Origin: an uncultured Actinomycetes bacterium
GTDB lineage: Bacteria > Actinomycetota > Actinomycetes > Nanopelagicales > Nanopelagicaceae
Length of the DNA: 8,180 bases
Direction: 5' to 3'
Assembly (NCBI GenBank): GCA_903852955.1
Contig: CAINSH010000175.1
Coordinates: 1 to 8,180, forward strand
Below the pieces are notes generated by a model that was not told where the DNA came from, made no database searches, and was given only the letters and a program-made list of their open reading frames with translations. The translations under genes were made by a program, and so were the position numbers. This document shows positions 1 through 5,149 of this stretch, in pieces; the stretch's first letter is position 1, and every line of letters starts with the position of its first letter.

Positions 1-18
1 CCCACCCCGCTCTCAAAC

Positions 19-91
19 GGGGACCTAGCTCAATTGGTAGAGCACCGCCTTTGCAAGGCGGGGGTTAGGGGTTCGATTCCCCTGGTCTCCA
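19..91 (+). tRNA. tRNA-Ala (anticodon UGC)
   Basis: This gene folds as a complete cloverleaf. The acceptor stem pairs 19-25 with 84-90, and the D stem pairs GCTC 28-31 with GAGC 40-43. The anticodon stem pairs CCGCC 45-49 with GGCGG 57-61 around loop TTTGCAA, giving anticodon TGC at 52-54. The T stem pairs 67-71 with 79-83 around TTCGATT. The third acceptor pair is G21 with T88, the G3:U70 wobble that is the classic alanine identity element, which confirms the call independently of the anticodon. The discriminator is A91. The next bases are CG, so CCA is not encoded and must be added by the CCA-adding enzyme. The ppiA start codon lies 4 nt downstream, so the two are very probably co-transcribed. 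No promoter can be judged because only 18 nt precede the gene. Confidence 0.97.
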
Positions 92-95
92 CGTT

Positions 96-608
96 ATGAC
101 AACTACAGCGACGCTACATACATCACTCGGTGACATTGTCATCGAGCTATTTCCTAATCACGCACCAAAAACTGTTGCAAACTTTGTTGAGTTAGCAACT
201 GGTGAAAAAGAGTGGACCGATCCACGCACAGGAGATAAAACAACTGCAAATCTTTATGACGGAACAATTTTTCACCGCGTCATTGATGGCTTCATGATTC
301 AAGGTGGAGATCCACTTGGTCAAGGAACCGGCGGACCTGGTTACCGATTCGCAGATGAATTTCACGGAGAGTTAGTTTTTGATCGTCCTTATATCTTGGC
401 AATGGCAAACTCTGGCCCAGGTACAAATGGTTCACAGTTCTTTATCACTGTTGCTCCAACAACGTGGCTAAACCGCAAGCACTCAATCTTTGGAGAAGTT
501 AAAGATTCTGCTAGCCAGGCAGTAGTTGATGCGATTGCTAAAGCAAAGACAGGCGCGCAAGATAAGCCTGCAACACCAATAACAATCAACAGCGTCACTG
601 TTGCTTAA
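96..608 (+). CDS. ppiA: Peptidyl-prolyl cis-trans isomerase, cyclophilin type, cytosolic
   Basis: This 170-residue single-domain cyclophilin catalyses cis-trans isomerisation of X-Pro bonds and assists protein folding in the cytoplasm; there is no signal peptide or membrane segment. The active-site set is intact. R61 lies in FHRVI, F66 and Q69 in GFMIQGGD, and Q114 and F116 in NGSQFFIT. W124, L125 and H129 lie in [12 protein letters not shown] and match human CypA W121, L122 and H126. A short insertion at about residues 35-52, before the YDGTIFHR block, is normal for actinobacterial PpiA. The ATG is the only sensible start because [12 protein letters not shown] must lie near the N terminus. 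It sits 4 nt after the tRNA-Ala discriminator, so any ribosome-binding site would have to be inside the tRNA, and none is visible. In mycobacteria ppiA also follows tRNA-Ile and tRNA-Ala near the origin, as I recall. The family assignment is very secure. Confidence 0.97.
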   Translation: MTTTATLHTSLGDIVIELFPNHAPKTVANFVELATGEKEWTDPRTGDKTTANLYDGTIFHRVIDGFMIQGGDPLGQGTGGPGYRFADEFHGELVFDRPYILAMANSGPGTNGSQFFITVAPTTWLNRKHSIFGEVKDSASQAVVDAIAKAKTGAQDKPATPITINSVTVA

Positions 609-1134
609 ACGTTCAGCCACCTACACATTAATCGCAGCTATCTGCGGTGCATACCTGCTGCAGTTAGTTGTTCCATCAATTGAAATTCATTTAGTGTTAC
701 CAAACATTGATTATTTAAAATCAACCAACGAGTGGTACAGATTATTTACCGTAGCTCTAGTTCACTCAGGTTTATTGCACTTAGGTTTTAACATGTATGC
801 ACTGATGGTTTTAGGAAATCCGCTAGAAGCAGCATTTGGAAAAAATAAACTTTTAATCATCTTTTTTGTTTCGCTGCTAACTGGTTCACTTACTTCTACA
901 TTTTTAGCATCAGCATCTAGCTACTCAGTTGGCGCATCTGGTGCAGTCTTTGGTTTATTCGGCGCACTTGCAATTGTTGGAAAAAGAATTGGTGCAGACA
1001 CACGTTCAATATTTGTAATCATTGCCATTAACTTTGCAATTGGTTTTGTTTTAGGTGGGATCGATTGGCATGCCCACCTAGGTGGATTAATTGGCGGCGT
1101 AATTACAGCGCAGTTAATCCTTAATAAACGATAA
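601..1134 (+). CDS. Rhomboid family intramembrane serine protease
   Basis: This 177-residue membrane protein has about six hydrophobic segments, near residues 8-27, 48-71, 82-103, 108-126, 135-153 and 157-174. That is the minimal bacterial rhomboid fold. The catalytic dyad is present: Ser113 in [10 protein letters not shown] and His159 in [11 protein letters not shown]. His60 and Asn64 of the HLGFN motif, which line the oxyanion hole, are also there, preceded by the typical [12 protein letters not shown] stretch. It should cleave transmembrane helices within the membrane; the substrate is not knowable from sequence. The start is TTG at 601, giving an 8-nt overlap with the end of ppiA (stop 606-608). 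No usable ATG or GTG start exists closer to the N terminus, and no Shine-Dalgarno sequence is visible, so translation probably depends on coupling to ppiA. The gene is more AT-rich than ppiA. It ends just before the DnaA-box cluster and converges on crgA. Confidence 0.93.
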   Translation: MLKRSATYTLIAAICGAYLLQLVVPSIEIHLVLPNIDYLKSTNEWYRLFTVALVHSGLLHLGFNMYALMVLGNPLEAAFGKNKLLIIFFVSLLTGSLTSTFLASASSYSVGASGAVFGLFGALAIVGKRIGADTRSIFVIIAINFAIGFVLGGIDWHAHLGGLIGGVITAQLILNKR

Positions 1135-1138
1135 AGAG

Positions 1139-1170
1139 TTATCCACAGGTTTTACCCACAGTGTGGATTG
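1139..1170. promoter_or_regulatory. Cluster of three DnaA-box-like sites in a convergent intergenic gap
   Basis: The gap between the rhomboid gene and crgA contains TTATCCACA at 1139-1147 on the plus strand, an exact match to the consensus DnaA box. TTACCCACA at 1152-1160 follows on the same strand with one mismatch. TGTGGATTG at 1162-1170 is the minus-strand box CAATCCACA with two mismatches. Boxes 2 and 3 face each other around one base, forming the perfect palindrome CCACAGTGTGG at 1156-1166. The two same-strand boxes are 13 bp apart. The cluster lies outside coding sequence, and the surrounding gene order suggests proximity to the replication origin. DnaA binding is inferred from the motifs only; the function could be DnaA titration, an origin accessory site, or none. 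Confidence 0.6.
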
Positions 1171-1188
1171 AATTACAACCGTGTAATT
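1171..1188. terminator. AT-rich hairpin between convergent genes, possible transcript end or processing site
   Basis: AATTACA at 1171-1177 and TGTAATT at 1182-1188 form a perfect 7-bp inverted repeat with a 4-nt loop, ACCG. On the minus strand it begins 3 nt after the crgA stop codon; on the plus strand it lies 36 nt after the rhomboid stop. The location suits a bidirectional 3' end. The stem has little GC and no T-run follows on either strand, so it is not a classical intrinsic terminator. It could instead be a dyad operator linked to the adjacent DnaA boxes. The inverted repeat is certain; its role is a guess. Confidence 0.35.
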
Positions 1189-1190
1189 AG

Positions 1191-1457
1191 TTAGCGCCAG
1201 CGGGTGGCGAGAGTGAAACCAACACCGATAAAGCTGAAGCCAATAATCATGTTCCAAGCACCAATATTTGGCACTGGGTACCTAGTCTGAGTGACATAGA
1301 AGATTACGATCCAAAATAGGCCGATTAAGAAAGCGGTAACCATTGTTGGGGCAAGCCACTTTGGGCTTTCCAGCGGCGCATGAGGGGTTTCGACCACAAC
1401 TTCCTGGTTATGAGCGCGCTGTTCAACGACTTTCTTGCGGAGCTTTGATTTAGGCAT
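1191..1457 (-). CDS. crgA: CrgA, cell division inhibitor / divisome membrane protein
   Basis: This 88-residue protein matches actinobacterial CrgA. It has the conserved N terminus MPKSKLRKK, a polar linker to about residue 33, a first transmembrane segment at about 36-56, a short loop with PNIGAWNMIIGF, a second segment at about 68-85, and a terminal TRWR. CrgA helps coordinate FtsZ-ring assembly and peptidoglycan synthases at the septum; in Streptomyces it delays septation. I chose the ATG at 1457 because all CrgA proteins I know begin MPKSK. The reading frame stays open upstream to an ATG at 1520, but that would add 21 residues and overlap the divergent trpG gene. No Shine-Dalgarno sequence precedes the start. 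A TATCTT hexamer lies exactly at -12 to -7 from it, suggesting a leaderless mRNA. The neighbours trpG/pabA and pknB match the usual actinobacterial order. Confidence 0.95.
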   Translation of the reverse strand: MPKSKLRKKVVEQRAHNQEVVVETPHAPLESPKWLAPTMVTAFLIGLFWIVIFYVTQTRYPVPNIGAWNMIIGFSFIGVGFTLATRWR

Positions 1458-1463
1458 ACGCGA

Positions 1464-1469
1464 AAGATA
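1464..1469 (-). promoter_or_regulatory. Putative -10 element for leaderless crgA transcript
   Basis: On the minus strand the hexamer TATCTT fits the actinobacterial TAnnnT pattern and occupies -12 to -7 if transcription starts at the A of the crgA ATG (1457). No purine-rich ribosome-binding site lies between it and the start codon. A leaderless start would explain how two divergent genes can share a spacer of only 16-34 bp. No convincing -35 element is seen, so this rests on one hexamer and its spacing. Confidence 0.45.
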
Positions 1470-1491
1470 CACCATGAGCAAGAATGCTCCT

Positions 1492-2118
1492 ATGGCCACC
1501 AAGATCCTTGTCGTCGACAATTACGACTCCTTCGTCTTCAACTTGGTTCAGTACTTAGCGCAACTAGGCGCTGAATGCACAGTTGTCCGAAACGATGCAG
1601 TGGTCGCCGAAGATGCCGCCAACTATGACGGCGTGCTTATTTCGCCAGGACCTGGAACACCAGAACGAGCTGGCGTAAGTATTGCAATGATTAAGTTTTG
1701 CGCCGAGAAAAAAATTCCATTATTCGGTGTCTGTTTAGGACATCAAGCAATTGGTGTCGCCTTTGGCGCAACAGTTTCGCGCGCTCCAGAACTTTTGCAT
1801 GGAAAAACTTCATTAGTACACCACCAAGGCCAAGGCGTTTTTGTTGACTTGCCATCACCATTTACTGCAACACGTTATCACTCACTATGTGTAGAACGTG
1901 ACACGGTGGGTTCAGATTTAGAAATAACCGGCGCAACAGAATCCGGAATTGTTATGTCAATGCGCCACCGAACTTTGCCAATCGAAGGCGTTCAGTTTCA
2001 TCCAGAATCTGTATTAACCGAACATGGACATCAAATGTTGGCTAACTGGTTAACAGTGTGTGGAGATAAAAATGCAAAAACAAAAGCCGTTGGTTTATCA
2101 CCAGTGGTTGGCGCTTAA
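1492..2118 (+). CDS. trpG/pabA: Glutamine amidotransferase subunit of anthranilate / 4-amino-4-deoxychorismate synthase
   Basis: This is a class I glutamine amidotransferase of 208 residues from the chosen start. It releases ammonia from glutamine for a chorismate-using partner (TrpE or PabB), supplying tryptophan and/or folate synthesis in the cytoplasm. The nucleophile is Cys81 in FGVCLGHQAIG, and His170 and Glu172 in VQFHPESVLTEHG complete the triad. SPGPGTP at 51-57 forms the oxyanion loop. The N-terminal ILVVDNYDSFVFNL is diagnostic of TrpG/PabA. I chose the ATG at 1492 (MATKILVVDNYDSF) because family members begin two to four residues before ILVVDNYDSF. An ATG at 1474 would add six residues and cannot be excluded. 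A start at 1435 would overlap crgA and is unlikely. No strong Shine-Dalgarno sequence precedes either start. Such genes next to pknB are labelled trpG in mycobacteria and pabA in streptomycetes; many serve both pathways, so I leave the role open. No partner subunit is in the window. The stop overlaps the pknB stop. Confidence 0.93.
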   Translation: MATKILVVDNYDSFVFNLVQYLAQLGAECTVVRNDAVVAEDAANYDGVLISPGPGTPERAGVSIAMIKFCAEKKIPLFGVCLGHQAIGVAFGATVSRAPELLHGKTSLVHHQGQGVFVDLPSPFTATRYHSLCVERDTVGSDLEITGATESGIVMSMRHRTLPIEGVQFHPESVLTEHGHQMLANWLTVCGDKNAKTKAVGLSPVVGA

Positions 2119-3665
2119 GGCGCTTTATTAACGGTAATAGTTACTGACTTACCAATTGTTTGTGTAGTTCCAGCATCAGGTGCCTGACGGATAACAATTC
2201 CAATCGGCTGATTTGCATCATAAGCTTCAATTTCATTAACAAGGAAACCCGCTTGGACAAGAAGAGTCCTAGCTTGAATTGCATCGGTGCCTATTAATAA
2301 AGGAACTTCGATTTGACCACTTGCAATCTGTAAAACAACACCACTACCTGCAGTAATCGTTGAACTTGGTTCAGGTATAACTTGTAAAACAGTTCCAAGC
2401 GGTTCATCTGATGGAACCGCTTCGGTGCGCGAAACAACTAAACCAACCGCGGCAAGTGCTGCGCGGGCATCAATGAGGGACATACCCACCAAATCAGCCG
2501 GCACAATTGCATCTCCAGGGCCATCAGAAATCGTTAATACAACACCAGAACCTTTTTGTGCTCGAGTTGTTGCTAGAGGAATCTGACTTGCTACTCGATC
2601 GCGAGGAATTCGCGCATCATGTGCACGTTGAATTGTGACTACATAGTCTTGCAACATAACCTCAGCGTCAGCTTGCGTAAGACCAACAACGTTTGGAATC
2701 TGAGGAAACGATGACGAGTCAGCTGATGGACGCGCAATAAATAAACCAGTAGCGACAAGGCCAACGGTGACCACAGAACTTAAGGCCCCAATTAATAATT
2801 TGCGACGAGAAATTTTCACTTTTGGAATTGTTGTAGTTAAAGCTTGACCGGTTCCCACTTTGAAAAGATCATCCAACATCAACCCAGCTGATTGATAACG
2901 ATCCTCAGGTTTCTTTGAAAGTGCCACAGAAAGAATTACATCAATTCCTTCAGGAAGCTCAGGTTGAAGTTTGCTTGGAACAACAAATACACCTGATACA
3001 TGTTGGTAGGCGATTGACACAGGTGTATCTCCAGTAAATGGAGGTTTACCCGTTAATACCTCATATATCAAACAACCTGTTGAATAAATATCACTGCGCA
3101 AATCTGCAATTTCACCCAAAGCTTGCTCCGGGGATAAATACTGAGCAGTTCCAACAATGTTCCACGTACTAGTTAACGTTGCTCCTAAATCAGCCAACGC
3201 GCGAGCAATTCCAAAATCCATCACTTTTACGTCGCCTTGATCGGTAATCATGATGTTTGCAGGTTTGATATCACGGTGCACAATTCCACGCTCATGCGAA
3301 TATTCAAGCGCGGCCAAAATTCCTTCACCGATTTCAAGTGCACGTTTTAGCGGCACACGTTCACCTTTGTGAATTAAATCGCGCAAAGTGTGGCCAGAAA
3401 CCAACTCCATAACTATGTATGGAGCAGGTTCTTCACCAGAGTCATAAACAGCAACAATGCCTGGATGATTCAAACCCGCAGCAGCCAAAGCTTCTTTTCG
3501 AAAGCGGGCTACAAATGATGGGTCGCGAGCCAAATCACTACGTAAGACTTTTACTGCGACCTGGCGCGCTAAACGAATATCTTCGGCGATATAAACATCA
3601 GCCATACCACCGGTGCCAATCATTTGCCCCAGTTTGTAACGATCACCTAGCAGCGTATTAATCAC
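2115..3665 (-). CDS. pknB: PknB-like Ser/Thr protein kinase with three PASTA domains
   Basis: This 516-residue transmembrane kinase senses cell-wall precursors outside and phosphorylates division and wall-synthesis proteins inside. The kinase domain covers about 10-265. It has the glycine loop GTGGMADVY, Lys39 in AVKVL, αC Glu58, HRDIKPAN with Asp132, and DFG Asp150. Activation-loop Thr165 and Thr167 align with the autophosphorylated T171 and T173 of M. tuberculosis PknB, before GTAQYLSPEQA. A juxtamembrane stretch (266-287) precedes one transmembrane helix at about 289-311. Three PASTA repeats follow at about 320-383, 384-450 and 451-516, one fewer than mycobacterial PknB. The start is GTG at 3665, which overlaps the pstP stop (GTGA), indicating translational coupling. 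The G-rich stretch just upstream could act as a weak ribosome-binding site. No pknA, pbpA or rodA lies between the two genes, unlike the classical cluster. The stop lies inside the trpG stop, in convergent orientation. Confidence 0.97.
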   Translation of the reverse strand: MINTLLGDRYKLGQMIGTGGMADVYIAEDIRLARQVAVKVLRSDLARDPSFVARFRKEALAAAGLNHPGIVAVYDSGEEPAPYIVMELVSGHTLRDLIHKGERVPLKRALEIGEGILAALEYSHERGIVHRDIKPANIMITDQGDVKVMDFGIARALADLGATLTSTWNIVGTAQYLSPEQALGEIADLRSDIYSTGCLIYEVLTGKPPFTGDTPVSIAYQHVSGVFVVPSKLQPELPEGIDVILSVALSKKPEDRYQSAGLMLDDLFKVGTGQALTTTIPKVKISRRKLLIGALSSVVTVGLVATGLFIARPSADSSSFPQIPNVVGLTQADAEVMLQDYVVTIQRAHDARIPRDRVASQIPLATTRAQKGSGVVLTISDGPGDAIVPADLVGMSLIDARAALAAVGLVVSRTEAVPSDEPLGTVLQVIPEPSSTITAGSGVVLQIASGQIEVPLLIGTDAIQARTLLVQAGFLVNEIEAYDANQPIGIVIRQAPDAGTTQTIGKSVTITVNKAP

Positions 3666-4435
3666 TTCGCCGCCCCCAAAAGTTCGTTTAAAACAACTTC
3701 CTCAGTTGTTATATCGGCAATAACGACCGTGACATTATCTGGCGCATCATTTATATATGTTGCATCAATAAGAGCTTTAACCGCTTCAGTTTTATCTGAT
3801 TTTTTCAACAGTGATTTAATCTCTTTTTCAGTTAGAACACTGGATAAACCATCACTACAGACCAAGAAACGATCTTTCGGCTTTACGTCATATAACTGTA
3901 AAACCGGCGTGACGGTTCCCTGACCCATTAGAGCTTGAGTTAAAACTGAACGCTGTGGATGGTCGGCAACATCTGATTGCGAAATCGCACCTTGATCAAG
4001 AAGTTCTTGAATAACAGTATGGTCATTACTGAGTTGTTCTAAAGTGTTTCCGCGCAATCTATAACAGCGAGAATCACCAACATGTAAGAGCGCAACTGAT
4101 TTATCGATTAACAATAAAGCGGTAAGTGTTGTTCCCATTCCACGTAACTCAACGGCTTCATCGGCATACTCACCAATTTCAGAATCAATAGTAAATAGTG
4201 AGTTGAGCAAAAGGTCTTCCGTCGAATCGAAATCTATTTCCGGATTAGTTAAAACTGGGGCAAGTTTTTGAAGAGTTTGAATCGCAATACGTGAAGCGAC
4301 TTCTCCAGCTGCATGTCCACCCATTCCATCGGCGACAGCGATTAGCTGACCAGAAACAAATGCAGAGTCTTCGTTTCCGCTTCGGTGTAAACCGTCAGCC
4401 GACAGCGCACTGCTCTGGAAATAAAATGCGCTCAT
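3662..4435 (-). CDS. pstP: PP2C-family protein Ser/Thr phosphatase (PstP-like, soluble)
   Basis: This 257-residue PPM/PP2C metal-dependent phosphatase should remove phosphate from Ser/Thr residues on PknB and its substrates. Visible motifs are HRSGNEDS (residues 17-24), VADGMGGHAAGE with metal ligand Asp36, the GMGTTLTAL strand at 99-107, LHVGDSRCYRLR, SNDHTVIQELLDQG, VCSDGLSSVLTE with Asp195, and PDNVTVVIADI with Asp233. The metal-binding set is therefore complete. The protein ends shortly after the catalytic domain. M. tuberculosis PstP is about 514 residues with a transmembrane helix and an external domain, all absent here, so this version is cytosolic. The ATG at 4435 is supported by the spacing to the NED motif. 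It is the first gene of a two-gene minus-strand operon, overlapping pknB by 4 nt. No FHA-domain gene lies directly upstream; a divergent phosphodiesterase gene occupies that place. No Shine-Dalgarno sequence is visible. Confidence 0.95.
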   Translation of the reverse strand: MSAFYFQSSALSADGLHRSGNEDSAFVSGQLIAVADGMGGHAAGEVASRIAIQTLQKLAPVLTNPEIDFDSTEDLLLNSLFTIDSEIGEYADEAVELRGMGTTLTALLLIDKSVALLHVGDSRCYRLRGNTLEQLSNDHTVIQELLDQGAISQSDVADHPQRSVLTQALMGQGTVTPVLQLYDVKPKDRFLVCSDGLSSVLTEKEIKSLLKKSDKTEAVKALIDATYINDAPDNVTVVIADITTEEVVLNELLGAAK

Positions 4436-4442
4436 GGGAGTA

Positions 4443-4448
4443 AGCCTA
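4443..4448 (-). promoter_or_regulatory. Putative -10 element for pstP-pknB
   Basis: On the minus strand TAGGCT fits TAnnnT and ends 7 nt before the pstP start codon, so transcription would begin at or within a base of the ATG. The bases between are ACTCCC, with no ribosome-binding site. The 33-bp spacer must hold promoters for two divergent operons, so a leaderless start is plausible. The match is weak (TAGGCT against TATAAT). Confidence 0.35.
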
Positions 4449-4453
4449 ACGCC

Positions 4454-4462
4454 TGTTAATCT
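4454..4462 (+). promoter_or_regulatory. Extended -10 promoter for leaderless phosphodiesterase operon
   Basis: TGTTAATCT contains the extended -10 dinucleotide TG at -15/-14 and the hexamer TAATCT at -12 to -7 relative to the A of the ATG at 4469. The exact spacing, the TG extension and the lack of any Shine-Dalgarno sequence together suggest a leaderless transcript for the downstream four-gene operon. This is the best-looking mRNA promoter in the window; no -35 hexamer is obvious. Confidence 0.5.
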
Positions 4463-4468
4463 TTAATC

Positions 4469-5146
4469 ATGAAAATTTATGCCCACCGTGGAGCCTCGAT
4501 AGATTTCCCAGAAATGACGATGGACGCCTATAAAGCTGCCGTTGATCAAGGAGCCGATGGCATGGAGTGCGACGTTCGACTGACAAAAGACAACCAGATG
4601 CTTTTGTGGCATGACGCCGATATGAAACGTACCGCCGGTTATGCCGGTCGCATTGCCGAGATGACGTACCTTGAAATTAAAGAACATTACCCACAAGCTA
4701 TTTTGTTAGAGGATTTATTAACCCTTGCAAAAGAAAACAAAAAAGAGCTTGCTATTGAAACCAAACATCCTGTTCCTCAAGGAAGTGCGGTCGAAAAGAA
4801 AGTTCTTGAACTTCTTAATCAAGATAAGCCAAACGCAGATGTTGTTTTGATGTCTTTTTCATGGCTAGCGATTGAAAATATTAGAAAAATCAACCCAGAA
4901 CAAAAAACTGTGGCTTTATTGGAAGATACATTCAATTACATGATGAGACGTTTCACATCAGCACCTATTTTGGGTCCGAGTGTTGAATACCTACGCTCAA
5001 ATCCAGAAATGACCCATCAAAGCAAGCCTCTATATGTGTGGACCGTTGATGATGGCGACGATATGCGCTTTTGTTTAGAAAATGGTGTTGAGGTCTTAAT
5101 TACAAATAACCCGTCATATGCACGCAAGGTGCTCGGGTATCATTAG
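4469..5146 (+). CDS. Glycerophosphodiester phosphodiesterase family protein
   Basis: This 225-residue GDPD-family TIM-barrel enzyme should hydrolyse glycerophosphodiesters, from lipid headgroups, to glycerol-3-phosphate and an alcohol. Conserved catalytic residues are His6 and Arg7 in AHRGAS, Glu33 and Asp35 in GMECDVRLTKD (metal ligands), His48 in LWHDADMKRT (general acid/base), Glu97 in AIETKH, and the C-terminal YVWTVDD and EVLITNNP strands. There is no signal peptide, so it acts in the cytoplasm, unlike secreted GlpQ. At 225 residues it is slightly short for the family. The usual PENT motif after the HRG block reads PEMT (14-17); that Asn position varies in actinobacterial members. The ATG at 4469 places HRG at residue 6, as in compact homologues. 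It is the first gene of a tightly packed operon, 3 nt before pheA. The family is secure; the exact substrate is not. Confidence 0.92.
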   Translation: MKIYAHRGASIDFPEMTMDAYKAAVDQGADGMECDVRLTKDNQMLLWHDADMKRTAGYAGRIAEMTYLEIKEHYPQAILLEDLLTLAKENKKELAIETKHPVPQGSAVEKKVLELLNQDKPNADVVLMSFSWLAIENIRKINPEQKTVALLEDTFNYMMRRFTSAPILGPSVEYLRSNPEMTHQSKPLYVWTVDDGDDMRFCLENGVEVLITNNPSYARKVLGYH

Positions 5147-5149
5147 TCA

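Noticed and set aside
1..18. Possible 3' end of an upstream tRNA (such as tRNA-Ile, which often precedes tRNA-Ala).
   Set aside because: The 18 bases give no clear T-stem plus acceptor plus discriminator pattern, and no CCA is encoded, so it cannot be supported without the sequence to the left.
389..598. Open frame on the minus strand inside ppiA, and similar frames opposite pheA, serS, the phosphodiesterase and the HAD gene.
   Set aside because: Each lies wholly inside a confidently identified gene, shows no recognisable motif and has composition typical of an antisense shadow.
1435..1520. Longer forms of crgA (start 1520) and trpG (start 1435) that overlap each other.
   Set aside because: Family alignments place the N termini at MPKSK and near ILVVDNYDSF. 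The extensions would overlap head to head in antisense and have no family support.
3419..3661. Plus-strand open frame of about 80 codons opposite the N-terminal part of pknB.
   Set aside because: It is fully covered by conserved kinase-domain coding sequence on the minus strand, with an implausible Gln/His/Leu-rich product.
3953..3961. TGTGGATGG within pstP as a further DnaA box.
   Set aside because: It has two mismatches, lies inside conserved coding sequence and is isolated, so it is expected by chance.
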